A stretch of 64,000 nucleotides of DNA from Paracidobacterium acidisoli (GCF_003428625.2 NZ_QVQT02000002.1:186001-250000); one strand, 5' to 3'. Counted from the first letter of the stretch, positions 16,840 through 25,566 are shown. Translations and numbers: made by a program. Notes: generated from the letters alone by a model not told the origin.

Positions 16840-17999
16840 GCGCCGAGCAGACAGAACGGGCAACACCGCGGCGGCGGCAGAAGGCCGAGGAGCAGGGAGA
16901 CCGTGTCCTCAGCCGGGAGATGCTCTCGGCCTGCGGCATGCTGGCCAGTGTTCTGGCTCTGGGATGGGCGGCCGAGTCGTGGGTGATGCGATGGCGCGGA
17001 GCCTATGACGACTTTCTTTCTCTCGGCTCTCCGGCCGTGTGGCACGAAGGCCGGACGATGGAGGTGATCCTCGCGCTGCGCAGAACCACGGTCGTGGCGC
17101 TGCTGCCGCTGGTGACGGTGCTGCTGCCCGGAGTCGCGGCGGTGCTGCTCTGCGGGATCGCGCAGAATCGCGGACTGCGGTTCCATGCCGAAGCGCTGCA
17201 GCCGAAGTGGTCGCGGTATAACCCGGTGACCAATCTGAAGAACATCTTCTCGCTGCGCGGCGCCGCTCGCCTCGCGAAGACGCTGATCCCGGTCGCAGCG
17301 CTGCTGTGGATGGCTCAAAAGCTGACGATGGAGCAGCTCACGTATCCGGTGCTCAGCCTGGCACGGATGCCGGCGCTCTTTGGAGAAGCCTGGCGGCTGC
17401 TGCAGGATACGGCGTGGATTCTTTTTGCCTGGTCGGCCATCGATTACCTGGTCGAATGGCGAAGCCGCGAAGACCGGCTGAAGATGTCGAAGGAAGAGAT
17501 CCGTGAAGAGCTGAAGCAGACCGAGGGCAATCCCCAGGTGCGGGGGCGCATCCGCTCGCTGCGCCGCCAGATGCGCCGCAGACAGCTGAAGGCCGATGTG
17601 AGCCGGGCCTCGGTGGTGATTACGAACCCGACGCATTATGCCGTCGCGCTGAGCTTCGACTTCGACACGATGGAGGCTCCGAAGGTTCTGGCGAAGGGCC
17701 GGGATCTGCTTGCAGAGCAGATCAAAAGCGAGGCCCGATGGGCCGGAGTGCCCATCGTCGAGAACCCGCCGCTGGCCCGCTCACTCTACCGGCACGTCGA
17801 GCCGGGACAGGCGATTCCACACGATCTTTACGCCGCCGTGGCCGCGATTCTCGCATGGCTCTATCGCCGCCAGGTGGAAGAGCGCATTCGCCAGGAACAG
17901 CTGCGGGAGCAGGCGAAGAAGCGGCAGGCCAGGGCCGCCCAGGATGCCGCACAGGCAGCCACCATGCAACACGCTTATTCGGGAGGAGAACAACCATGA
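16836..17999 (+). CDS. flhB: Flagellar export switch protein FlhB
   Basis: 387-residue export specificity switch. It starts with the family motif TERATPRRRQKAEEQGDRVLSRE in pieces, has four hydrophobic segments, and shows the self-cleavage site NPTH (Asn264-Pro265) in VVITNPTHYAVAL. The cytoplasmic domain ends in a long basic/Gln/Ala-rich tail (about 350-387) beyond the usual end. It overlaps fliR (ATGA) and flhA (17996-17999), so the run is translationally coupled. Confidence 0.97.
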   Translation: MSAEQTERATPRRRQKAEEQGDRVLSREMLSACGMLASVLALGWAAESWVMRWRGAYDDFLSLGSPAVWHEGRTMEVILALRRTTVVALLPLVTVLLPGVAAVLLCGIAQNRGLRFHAEALQPKWSRYNPVTNLKNIFSLRGAARLAKTLIPVAALLWMAQKLTMEQLTYPVLSLARMPALFGEAWRLLQDTAWILFAWSAIDYLVEWRSREDRLKMSKEEIREELKQTEGNPQVRGRIRSLRRQMRRRQLKADVSRASVVITNPTHYAVALSFDFDTMEAPKVLAKGRDLLAEQIKSEARWAGVPIVENPPLARSLYRHVEPGQAIPHDLYAAVAAILAWLYRRQVEERIRQEQLREQAKKRQARAAQDAAQAATMQHAYSGGEQP

Positions 18000-20095
18000 G
18001 TACTGCAACGCTTCTGCCTGCGGCCACGCCGAAGCATGGCGGATTCATTCATCGGCTGAGAGAAGTGGCGCTGCCGGCCGGCGCCATCAGCGTGATCTTC
18101 GTCATGCTGATTCCGATTCCGGCACTGCTGATGGACCTGCTGCTGGCCTGTTCGATGGCGGCCTCGGTGCTGGTCTTTCTGTCGGCGGTGCAGGTGAGAA
18201 AGGCGGTGGACTTCTCCGTCTTTCCGACCCTGCTTCTGCTGCTGACCCTCTTCCGCCTCTCACTCAACATCGCCTCGAGCCGCCGCATTCTTCTGCATGG
18301 CAGCGAAGGAACAGCCGCGGCCGGCAAGGTCATCGAGGCCTTCGGGCAGTTCGTGGTGGGCGGCAATTATGTCGTGGGTTTCGTGCTCTTTCTGGCGCTG
18401 ATCGCGATTCAGTTTCTGGTGGTCAGCCACGGCGCGGTGCGCACCGCGGAAGTGACGGCCCGCTTCACCCTCGACGCGCTGCCCGGCAAGCAGATGGCGA
18501 TCGACGCCGACATGAATGCGGGCCTGATCGATGAGGCCACGGCCAGAAAGCGCCGCCAGGCGCTGGCTCAGGAGTCGGAGTTTTACGGCGCAATGGATGG
18601 CGCGGCGCGCTTCAACCAGCGCGATTCGCTGGCCACGATCCTGATCACCTCGATCAACATCGTGGCCGGGCTGCTGATCGGCACGCTGCAGCAGGGAGTG
18701 GCGGTCAGCGAAGCGCTTAAAACCTACACCACGCTGACGGTGGGCGACGGTCTGGTGACGATGATCCCTTCGCTGCTGGTCTCGGTGGCGGGCGGCATTG
18801 TGCTGACCCGGGCATCGACCTCCGGAGCGCTGTCGAGCGAGCTGGGAAGCCAGCTCTTTCGCCGCGGCACCACGCTGTACATCGCAGGAGGCGTGCTGGC
18901 TGCGCTGTGTCTGGTCCCGGGGCTTCCGAAGCTGGCCTTTCTTCTGCCGGCAGCCAGCCTGATGGCATTGGGGCGAAGGATGGAGAAGCGTCCGGAGGCG
19001 GATGCCGCACCACAGGAGACGGCAAAGAAGGCCGACGCCAGAGCGCGGGGCGAGGAGATGGCTTCGCTGCTCAAAATGGACGAGCTGAGCCTCGAGATCG
19101 GCTTCCAGCTCATCCCGCTGGTAGATGAAAAACAGGGTGGACAGCTGCTGACCCGGGTGCGGATGCTGCGCCGCCATCTGGCCGGCGATCTCGGTTTTCT
19201 GGTGCCTCCCGTGCATATCTCCGACAATCTGCGGCTGAAGCCGCGGGAGTATGTCTTCTCGCTGCGCGGCATGGAGATCGGCCGGTGGCAGACGGAGGGA
19301 AGCTCGCTGCTCGCGGTCAGCAGCGACGCGCAGCCCCGTCCGCTGCCCGGCAGGGAGACACGGGAGCCGGCCTTCGGCCTGCCCGCGAAGTGGATTCAGC
19401 CGGCGCTCGAGGACCAGGCGCTGGCGGCCGGATATTCCGTGGCCGATCCGGTCACGCTGGTCAGCACGCATCTGGGCGAGATGATCCGCCAACATGCGCA
19501 CGAGCTGCTGACGCGCGCGGAGACGAAGCGGCTGCTCGATGCCCTGAATGAAAGCCATCCGAAGCTGGTCGAAGAGCTGGTGCCGAAGACGCTTTCTCTC
19601 GGCGAGGTGCAGAAGGTGCTGCAGCAGCTGCTGCGCGAACAGGTCTCGATCCGCGATCTGGGGACGATCCTTGAAACGCTGGTCGAAGCGGCGCCGCAGA
19701 ACCGCAGCCTCGCGTATCTGGTGGAGGCCACCCGCCAGGCGCTGGGACGGCGCGTGGTGCAGCCGCTGCTCGACGGCGACGGCACGCTGCGGGTCGTGGT
19801 TCTCGATCCTGCGATCGAGGAGGAGCTGGCAGCGGCCTGTCATCCGGAGGGCGCGGCGCGCCTCTCCGCCGATACCCGTGGGCCGTCGACGCCGGTCATC
19901 CGCCGCATCGCCGATTCTTTGAAACAGCTAATCGGTTCCGGCACATCTTCGGCACGTCCCGTGCTCCTTTGTCAGAGTCCGGCCCGATATTACCTGCGGC
20001 GCTGGCTTGAGCCTGTGATGCCGAAGATCAGCGTTCTTTCGCCTGCCGAGATCTCCCCCGAAGTCCGGCTGCGATCGATCGGAGTGGTGCGGTGA
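17996..20095 (+). CDS. flhA: Flagellar export gate protein FlhA
   Basis: 699-residue export gate protein: eight N-terminal transmembrane helices and a cytoplasmic domain that docks FliI, FliJ and chaperones. Visible landmarks are FPTLLLLLTLFRLSLNIASS, GQFVVGGNYVVGFVLFL, the FHIPEP signature region LDALPGKQMAIDADMNAGLI, and the C-terminal blocks SLGEVQKVLQQLLREQVSIR and ILETLVEAAP. ATG 17996 with GGGAGGAG at 17981-17988 is preferred over a spurious 86-residue upstream extension. The stop overlaps fliA; there is no flhF or flhG between them. Confidence 0.98.
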   Translation: MSTATLLPAATPKHGGFIHRLREVALPAGAISVIFVMLIPIPALLMDLLLACSMAASVLVFLSAVQVRKAVDFSVFPTLLLLLTLFRLSLNIASSRRILLHGSEGTAAAGKVIEAFGQFVVGGNYVVGFVLFLALIAIQFLVVSHGAVRTAEVTARFTLDALPGKQMAIDADMNAGLIDEATARKRRQALAQESEFYGAMDGAARFNQRDSLATILITSINIVAGLLIGTLQQGVAVSEALKTYTTLTVGDGLVTMIPSLLVSVAGGIVLTRASTSGALSSELGSQLFRRGTTLYIAGGVLAALCLVPGLPKLAFLLPAASLMALGRRMEKRPEADAAPQETAKKADARARGEEMASLLKMDELSLEIGFQLIPLVDEKQGGQLLTRVRMLRRHLAGDLGFLVPPVHISDNLRLKPREYVFSLRGMEIGRWQTEGSSLLAVSSDAQPRPLPGRETREPAFGLPAKWIQPALEDQALAAGYSVADPVTLVSTHLGEMIRQHAHELLTRAETKRLLDALNESHPKLVEELVPKTLSLGEVQKVLQQLLREQVSIRDLGTILETLVEAAPQNRSLAYLVEATRQALGRRVVQPLLDGDGTLRVVVLDPAIEEELAAACHPEGAARLSADTRGPSTPVIRRIADSLKQLIGSGTSSARPVLLCQSPARYYLRRWLEPVMPKISVLSPAEISPEVRLRSIGVVR

Positions 20096-21129
20096 TCGCC
20101 GGCGCAGAGAAAAAGCGGAGCAGGAAGAGAACAGCCGTCGGGAAAGTCACGGTCAGGCCGGATACGGACAGGACAGATATGGAAAACACGGTGCGGGCGC
20201 AGAGGATTTCAGGAACCGAGGTACGGCCGGCCTCCGTGGAGCTGACGCTCCGCGAGGCTGCATTCCAGGAAGGCGCGGTTCTGAGGCTTTCCACCGCCCC
20301 GGCCGATGCCGGAGGAGATTTCGCAGAAGAGGCGGCCAGAGCCACAGGATATGCGGGCGAGAACTCCCAGTCCGAACAGGAGAGGCTGATGGTTGAGCAT
20401 CTGCCTATCGTGCGTTATCTGGCGAGGCGTATCCACGAACGGCTTCCTCAGCATGTGGAGATGGAAGATCTGGTAAGCGCGGGCGTACTGGGTCTGATTG
20501 ACGCCTTTCAGAAGTTCGACCCGGCCAAGAAGGTACAGTTTCGCAGCTACGCGCAGTTCCGCATCCGCGGCGCCATTCTGGACAGCCTGCGCACGCTTGA
20601 CTGGGGTCCGAGAGATCTGCGGCGCAAAGGCCGCGCTGTGGAAGAAGCGATTCGCAGGCTGACGGCAAGGATGGGGCGCGCGCCGTCGGAGACCGAGATT
20701 GCGGCCGAGCTTGAGATGGAGCTGAGCGATTATCAGCAGCTTCTGGGCGAGCTGAAGGGGCTTGAGATCGGCACGCTGCACATGGAGCGGGCCGAGGATT
20801 CGGGCGAAGAGGAGCTCGCCTATATTCCGAACCGGCCGGAGGATGATCCCCTCTTTCGCTGTCTGCACGGAGAGCTGCGGGAGCGGCTGGTGGAGGCCAT
20901 TGAGCAGCTCCCGGAGCGGGAGCGGCTGGTGATGACGCTGTACTACTACGAAGAGATGACGATGAAGGAGATCGGGCTGACGCTGGGTGTCGTCGAGTCG
21001 CGGGTCTCTCAGATTCACGCCGGCGCCGTGCTGCACCTTCGTGCGCTGCTGGCCGACTTTGCGGCAAAGGGCGCGAAACGCCCCGCAGGCACAGCATGGC
21101 GGGCACCTCGTACGCGGGCCGGTCACTGA
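20092..21129 (+). CDS. fliA: Flagellar sigma factor FliA (sigma-28)
   Basis: 345-residue sigma-28 factor for late flagellar genes. Region 2 starts at LMVEHLPIVRYLARRIHERL and continues HVEMEDLVSAGVLGLIDAFQKFD; region 3 and region 4 follow, the latter with RERLVMTLYYYEEMTMKEIG and GVVESRVSQIHAGA. About 95 residues precede region 2, far more than in typical 230-260 residue FliA. GTG 20092 overlaps the flhA stop and has GGAG at a good distance; an internal ATG at 20179 would shorten the extension. Activity should be held by the FlgM encoded at 29188. Confidence 0.95.
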   Translation: MIAGAEKKRSRKRTAVGKVTVRPDTDRTDMENTVRAQRISGTEVRPASVELTLREAAFQEGAVLRLSTAPADAGGDFAEEAARATGYAGENSQSEQERLMVEHLPIVRYLARRIHERLPQHVEMEDLVSAGVLGLIDAFQKFDPAKKVQFRSYAQFRIRGAILDSLRTLDWGPRDLRRKGRAVEEAIRRLTARMGRAPSETEIAAELEMELSDYQQLLGELKGLEIGTLHMERAEDSGEEELAYIPNRPEDDPLFRCLHGELRERLVEAIEQLPERERLVMTLYYYEEMTMKEIGLTLGVVESRVSQIHAGAVLHLRALLADFAAKGAKRPAGTAWRAPRTRAGH

Positions 21130-21137
21130 CAGGACGG

Positions 21138-22103
21138 ATGATGGAAAAGAAAGCACTCAAGCAGAATGAGATCGATGAGCTCTTCCAGGCGGCGCGGGCG
21201 CGCAGGCAGTCGACCGTCCAGGAGAACAGGAGCCATGTCCAGCCTTACAGCTTCAACCGTGCCGGACAGATCAGCAACGAGCAGCTTCGCGCCATCAGCC
21301 TGCTCAACGACATGTTTGCCCGGAATCTCACCCACAACCTGGGCGCATGGCTGCGCAGCCGCTTTCAGGTCAATCTGGTCTCTGCCGAGCAGATGCCGTT
21401 CAACGAGTTTATGCTCCGCATTCCGGAGCTGGCCTATATCTGCTCGGTACGTCTGGAGCCGCTGCGTGCGGTCTCGGTGCTGCAGATGGATCTTGCGCCG
21501 GCTCCCTCGATCGTCGATCTGCTGCTGGGCGGCGAAGGCCGCTCCGGACAGCTGCGCGAGCTGACCGACATCGAAGAGTCGATTCTGTCGAGCGTCGTCG
21601 AAGCGATCTGCCGCGAGCTGAGCAGCGCCTGGCAGCCGGTGGGGCTGAACTTCCACTTTGAGCGCCGCGAGATGCAGACGCAGGTGGCGCGGCTGATGCC
21701 GGTCTCGGAGAAGACGCTCTGCCTGAGCTTCGAGATTCGCATGGCCGAAGCCAGCGGTCTGCTGAATCTGGCCTTTCCGGCGGTGGTCTCGAATACGATT
21801 CTGCGGCGGCTGAGCGGCGACTGGACTCGGCAGCGCCAGCATCCGGCCGAGATTCGCGAGCGCATGCGAAAGCGTCTGGCGCATGCCCGCTTCGGCGCTG
21901 CGCTGCAGCTGCCCCCGATGCGCCTCGCGGCACAGGAGCTGGAGCGTCTCGAGGAGGGCATGATCCTGCGCCTGCCTCTGGGCGCGCATCACCCGGCGGA
22001 GTTTCGCATCGCCGGCATTTCACGCTTCCAGGCGGTAGCGGTCAGACACGGAGAGCAGCGCGGGGCCCACCTGGTTTCCTACAGAGAGGACACGGGAGAC
22101 TAA
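21138..22103 (+). CDS. fliM: Flagellar motor switch protein FliM
   Basis: 321-residue switch protein that receives phospho-CheY and links FliG to FliN. The N-terminus carries the CheY-binding motif LKQNEIDELFQAA. The middle domain includes LLNDMFARNLTHNLGAWLR, the LLLGGEGR loop and VVEAICRELSSAWQP. The C-terminal SpoA domain is at about 250-321. Start ATG 21138 (or the adjacent 21141) follows AGGACGG; the frame is open upstream into fliA. The fliN start directly abuts the stop. Confidence 0.96.
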   Translation: MMEKKALKQNEIDELFQAARARRQSTVQENRSHVQPYSFNRAGQISNEQLRAISLLNDMFARNLTHNLGAWLRSRFQVNLVSAEQMPFNEFMLRIPELAYICSVRLEPLRAVSVLQMDLAPAPSIVDLLLGGEGRSGQLRELTDIEESILSSVVEAICRELSSAWQPVGLNFHFERREMQTQVARLMPVSEKTLCLSFEIRMAEASGLLNLAFPAVVSNTILRRLSGDWTRQRQHPAEIRERMRKRLAHARFGAALQLPPMRLAAQELERLEEGMILRLPLGAHHPAEFRIAGISRFQAVAVRHGEQRGAHLVSYREDTGD

Positions 22104-22844
22104 ATGAAGAACTTTCTGGATGAGTTTCTGGCTGCGGTCACACGGGTGCTGCAGCGTGAGCTGAATGAATCGGTTCTCTTTGCGCCCTGCGCGTCTTCTT
22201 CTGTCGATCCGGAGAGTGCCGCGCTCGAGCTGACCATAAAAGGAGAGCATGCGGGGCGTCTGCGAACCTTTGCCGACTGGGCCAGCCTTCCGCTGCCGGC
22301 CGGCGGCAGCCCGCAACAGGAAGATCAGCAGCAGGGGCAGCGGCAGGAGAGAAAAGACCGATGGGCGGCATGGCTCTGCGCCGCTGCGGAATCGGTTCCC
22401 GGAACCTCTGCGGTGGAATGCCGCGAAGTATCCGGAGAACCGCTCGGGAGCCTCGCCGTCAGCTATGAAATGCGCTTCAGCGCTTCGGCGGTACGCATCA
22501 CCTTTTCCGATGAAGTGCGAAAGAAGGACAGCGGGAGAACCACACAAACGGCTGCGGCCGATTCCGGAGCTCGGGTGAAAAATCTGGATCTGTTTCTCGA
22601 TATTGAGCTGGAGGCGTCGCTGCGCTTCGGCTCGCGGGAGCTGCCACTGCGGGAGGTCCTCGATCTGGGACCAGGCGACGTGGTGGAGCTTGATCGTAAC
22701 GTCACCGATCCGGTGGATCTGGTGGTGGGCGACAAGATCGTTGCCCGCGGCGAAGTGGTGCTGGTGCATGGAAACTTCGGGCTGCGCGTCACCGAAGTGG
22801 CGGAGCCGCGGAGCCGCCTGGAGAGCATCCGATGCCTGTTTTAG
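22104..22844 (+). CDS. fliN: Flagellar motor switch protein FliN (long form)
   Basis: 246-residue protein with a C-terminal SpoA domain (about 165-240): LDIELEASLRFGSRELPLRE, VVELDRNVTDPVDLVVGDKI and ARGEVVLVHGNFGLRVTEV, the FliN hallmark. The N-terminal 150 residues are not a classical FliN extension; they look like an unassigned alpha/beta region with a Gln-rich linker at about 72-90, loosely reminiscent of FliY/CheC-type fusions. It lies between fliM and the MshEN protein and overlaps the latter by 13 bases. Confidence 0.9.
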   Translation: MKNFLDEFLAAVTRVLQRELNESVLFAPCASSSVDPESAALELTIKGEHAGRLRTFADWASLPLPAGGSPQQEDQQQGQRQERKDRWAAWLCAAAESVPGTSAVECREVSGEPLGSLAVSYEMRFSASAVRITFSDEVRKKDSGRTTQTAAADSGARVKNLDLFLDIELEASLRFGSRELPLREVLDLGPGDVVELDRNVTDPVDLVVGDKIVARGEVVLVHGNFGLRVTEVAEPRSRLESIRCLF

Positions 22845-23734
22845 CAAAGCCGAAGCCTCATGAAGAGGTGTCTCTTCAAAGCGCGGTGCGGGGAAACTCC
22901 GCGCTCTTTCCGGTCTGCGCCAATCCAAAGTGCGGCAGCAGCTGGCTGCGGTTATGGCGAAACCGGCAGGCGCCGGTGATCGAGGGCGGCTGGACATGCA
23001 GCGCCGAATGCACGCGTGCAGCCGTCGAAGGCTGTCTGCGGCGCGAGACGGAGGGTGCCGCCGACCTTCCGCAGGGGCACCGGCATCGTGTTCCCATCGG
23101 GCTGATCCTGCTCGAAAAGGGATGGATCTCCCGTGAGCAGCTTCGTGCGGCACTCGATGCACACCGCGAGGCAATCGCAAAAGGGAAGCAGGCGGTGCGC
23201 GTCGGTACGTGGCTGGTCGAGCAGACCGGTCTCGAGGAGCGGCTGCTGACCCGTGCGCTCGGCATCCAGTGGAACTGTCCGGTCTTTGAGATTGCAAACT
23301 ATCGGCCGGAGACGGTCTGCGGCCTGGTGCCGCGGCTCTTTCTCGATGCCTTTGGAGTTCTGCCGCTGCATGTGGCTGCAGCAAGCGTGCTGTATGTGGC
23401 CTTTGCCGATCGGATCGATCGCTGTGTGACCTTTGCTCTCGAGCGTATGACAGGGCTGCGGGTGGAGGCGGGTCTGGCCGACGGCTCAGAGTTTCGCGCC
23501 GCCCATGCGGTGATGCTTGGAGAGCGCTTTCCCGCCGCCCGGCTGATCGAAGCGGCCTCTTCATCTGTTCTGACGCAGGAGCTGACCCGGGTAATCGAAG
23601 CCACAAAACCGCAGGAGGGGAAACTCGTGAGGCTGCGGGAGTACTTCTGGCTGCGCCTGTGGCATCGAAAGGGCGCGCCGGCACAGGAAGACGAAACGGA
23701 AGACGTCGTGTGCTCGATCACCCGGTTCGGATGA
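22832..23734 (+). CDS. Cys-cluster plus MshEN-like domain protein of the flagellar switch operon
   Basis: 300-residue protein that I do not recognise as a named flagellar gene. The N-terminus has a Cys4-type cluster (Cys29, Cys34, Cys56, Cys60), likely a zinc knuckle. Residues 86-151 hold two tandem copies of the pattern R-x-x-x-G-x-x-L-x-x-x-G-W/L-x-x-x-x-L-x-x-A-L (RVPIGLILLEKGWISREQL, then VRVGTWLVEQTGLEERLLTRAL), which is the MshEN/GspE-N motif, a known c-di-GMP-binding fold in secretion ATPases. Residues 152-270 look like the following GspE-N subdomain. There is no ATPase domain. The 13-base overlap with fliN suggests translational coupling; a c-di-GMP-responsive role at the motor is inference. 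Confidence 0.7.
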   Translation: MPVLAKPKPHEEVSLQSAVRGNSALFPVCANPKCGSSWLRLWRNRQAPVIEGGWTCSAECTRAAVEGCLRRETEGAADLPQGHRHRVPIGLILLEKGWISREQLRAALDAHREAIAKGKQAVRVGTWLVEQTGLEERLLTRALGIQWNCPVFEIANYRPETVCGLVPRLFLDAFGVLPLHVAAASVLYVAFADRIDRCVTFALERMTGLRVEAGLADGSEFRAAHAVMLGERFPAARLIEAASSSVLTQELTRVIEATKPQEGKLVRLREYFWLRLWHRKGAPAQEDETEDVVCSITRFG

Positions 23735-23761
23735 CCAGGAGTTTCCCCCCGGGAGCCGCTC

Positions 23762-23788
23762 TGAAGTCCGGATCGGCCCTGCCGATAA
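23762..23788 (+). promoter_or_regulatory. Sigma-28 (FliA) promoter of cheY-cheX
   Basis: TGAA at 23762-23765, a 15-base spacer and GCCGATAA at 23781-23788 match the sigma-28 consensus TAAA-N15-GCCGATAA at all but one position. It lies in the 82-base gap before the cheY-like gene, the only sizeable gap in this part of the cluster. Confidence 0.85.
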
Positions 23789-23816
23789 TCCGGAGAAGAA
23801 GGGGAGCACTCACCAA

Positions 23817-24200
23817 ATGAACAGGATTCGCACGCTGATCGTGGACGACTCTTCCGTGATGAGAAAGATTGTGGAACGCGCCCTGCGCCAGGCCGGCCTT
23901 GAGCTTTCAACGGTTCTTGAGGCTGCAAGCGGGGTGGAAGCCCTGGATCTTCTGCACAGAGAACAGGTGGATCTGATTCTCTCCGACATCAACATGCCGC
24001 ACATGGACGGCCTCGAGTTTCTGCGCCAGATGCAGGCCCGTAATCTGGCGCCGGATACGCCGGTGGTCATGATCACGACGGAGAGCAGCGAGGAACATGT
24101 GCGCGAGGCCATTGCGGCCGGCGCCATGGGCTATATCCGCAAACCCTTCACTCCGGAGCAGGTCAAGGACCGGGTACTCCCGCTGCTCGACGCAGTCTGA
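23817..24200 (+). CDS. cheY: CheY-like single-domain response regulator
   Basis: 127-residue receiver-only protein. It has the acidic pair Asp10-Asp11 (IVDDSSVMRKIVERAL), phospho-acceptor Asp57 (LILSDINMPHMDG), the Thr of MITTESS and Lys109 in YIRKPFTPEQ, so all phosphorylation residues are present. No output domain follows, as in CheY, which binds FliM and FliN to change rotation. It sits behind a sigma-28 promoter and is followed by a CheX-type phosphatase, which supports a chemotaxis role. Confidence 0.9.
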   Translation: MNRIRTLIVDDSSVMRKIVERALRQAGLELSTVLEAASGVEALDLLHREQVDLILSDINMPHMDGLEFLRQMQARNLAPDTPVVMITTESSEEHVREAIAAGAMGYIRKPFTPEQVKDRVLPLLDAV

Positions 24201-24234
24201 GCTTCAGCTAAACCACCGCGAAACGGAGAAGAGA

Positions 24235-24717
24235 ATGGCAACATCGGCAAGGATTTCGGAAGCAGAGGTCTATCGTCAGCACCTTGACCAGACGGTCGAG
24301 GAGGTCTTCGGCATGATGATGGGCCTGCCCTGCTCGATCGTGGAGGAGTGGCCGGCCGAGGAGCGGGAGACGATCTCGGCGGTCATCGGGCTTGCGGGCG
24401 CGATGAGCGGGGCCTGCGTATTGCGCGCCGGCGAAAGTGTGGCCATACGCATGGCCGAGCATCTGACCGGGATGGAGATCACAGGGCTCGATCCAACGGT
24501 GAAGGACGCGGTCGGTGAGGTCTGCAATATGATCGCCGGAGCATGGAAGGGAAAACTGCCCGCCCTGGCCTCGGCCTGCATGCTTTCGACACCGACTGTA
24601 GTTACCGGAACCAGCTATGAGCTGTATCCGCAGCGCGCGGAGTTTCGCATCGAGCGCTGCTATCAGTTTGAGAGCTGCGCCTTCAGCTTTACCATCTTCT
24701 CCGAAGAGATTCGCTGA
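24235..24717 (+). CDS. cheX: CheX-type CheY-P phosphatase
   Basis: 160-residue CheC/CheX-family protein. The active-site helix carries the E-x2-N motif (Glu95, Asn98) in DAVGEVCNMIAGAWKGKL; preceding strands (ACVLRAGESVAIRMAEHLTGM) fit the fold. CheX proteins dephosphorylate CheY-P, here presumably the product of the adjacent gene 35 bases upstream. A single E-x2-N motif favours CheX over CheC, which has two. ATG 24235 is preceded by CGGAGAAG. Confidence 0.82.
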   Translation: MATSARISEAEVYRQHLDQTVEEVFGMMMGLPCSIVEEWPAEERETISAVIGLAGAMSGACVLRAGESVAIRMAEHLTGMEITGLDPTVKDAVGEVCNMIAGAWKGKLPALASACMLSTPTVVTGTSYELYPQRAEFRIERCYQFESCAFSFTIFSEEIR

Positions 24718-24744
24718 GAGCTTTCTCATCTGCGGCCGCCGACT

Positions 24745-24762
24745 CTGGCACTTCTTCTGCAA
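24745..24762 (+). promoter_or_regulatory. Sigma-54 promoter of the flgF-flgJ block
   Basis: CTGGCAC-N5-CTGCA: perfect -24 element with GG at 24747-24748 and GC at the -12 position 24759-24760. It lies in the 70-base gap between cheX and flgF, about 26 bases before the GTG start. Confidence 0.87.
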
Positions 24763-24787
24763 CAGGTAAGGGCAGGAGAGAGAAACG

Positions 24788-25522
24788 GTGGACAGCGGCT
24801 ACTATGCAGCTTTTTCCGGACTGCTGGCCCGAACCGAAGCCCTCGATTCGGCGGCCAGCAATCTGGCAAATGTGAACACCAGCGGATTTCGCGCCGAGCG
24901 CGAATACTTCCGTGATGCGATTGTCGGGCCGGATGCTCCGGGGTCCCAGCTGAACCGTACCGTCAACGACTTTGGCGTACTGGGCGGCAATCGGCTCGAC
25001 CTGGGACAGGGAGCGATGACGCCGACCGGCAACACGCTCGACCTCGCCATCCAGGGCGAGGGATTCTTCGCCATTCAGACAAAGCAGGGCATCCGCTATA
25101 CGCGGGACGGCCAGTTTCAGCGCACCCGGCAGGGCATGCTGATTACCGCCGATGGCGATCCCGTGCTCGATGCGCAGAACAAAGCCATTCAGATTCCGGA
25201 TGGCGAGATCACGGTCGGCTCCGATGGGGCTGTCTCCGTGGGCGGCGCCGTCGCCGGAAGGATTGGGCTGTTTACCTTTCCATCGGCCTCCGACATCGAG
25301 GCGGAGGGCGCCAACCGCTATGCGCCGGTGAAGAATGCGGTGCGTCGCGCGGCGGACGGATCGATTCGCCAGGGAGCGCTCGAATCCTCGAACGAGGATG
25401 TGATTCAGGGCAGTCTGCAGCTGATCCTGGTGCAGCGGCAGGCCGAGATGATGCAGAAGGCGCTCTCCATCTTCAACGGAGAGTTTGACAAGACAGCCAG
25501 CGAAGACCTTCCGAAGGTATAG
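24788..25522 (+). CDS. flgF: Flagellar proximal rod protein FlgF
   Basis: 244-residue rod protein. The N-terminal signature is EALDSAASNLANVNTSGFRA; then NTLDLAIQGEGFFAIQTKQG and the C-terminal ESSNEDVIQGSLQLILVQRQ followed by EMMQKALSIFNGEFDKTA. This pattern and the shorter length relative to FlgG mark it as FlgF. The GTG start at 24788 is preceded by GGCAGGAGAG. It is followed by flgG in the standard order. Confidence 0.93.
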   Translation: MDSGYYAAFSGLLARTEALDSAASNLANVNTSGFRAEREYFRDAIVGPDAPGSQLNRTVNDFGVLGGNRLDLGQGAMTPTGNTLDLAIQGEGFFAIQTKQGIRYTRDGQFQRTRQGMLITADGDPVLDAQNKAIQIPDGEITVGSDGAVSVGGAVAGRIGLFTFPSASDIEAEGANRYAPVKNAVRRAADGSIRQGALESSNEDVIQGSLQLILVQRQAEMMQKALSIFNGEFDKTASEDLPKV

Positions 25523-25566
25523 CGGCAGAGAGTGCGCGCAGATCGGCAGATGCACGGAGGAATGCG

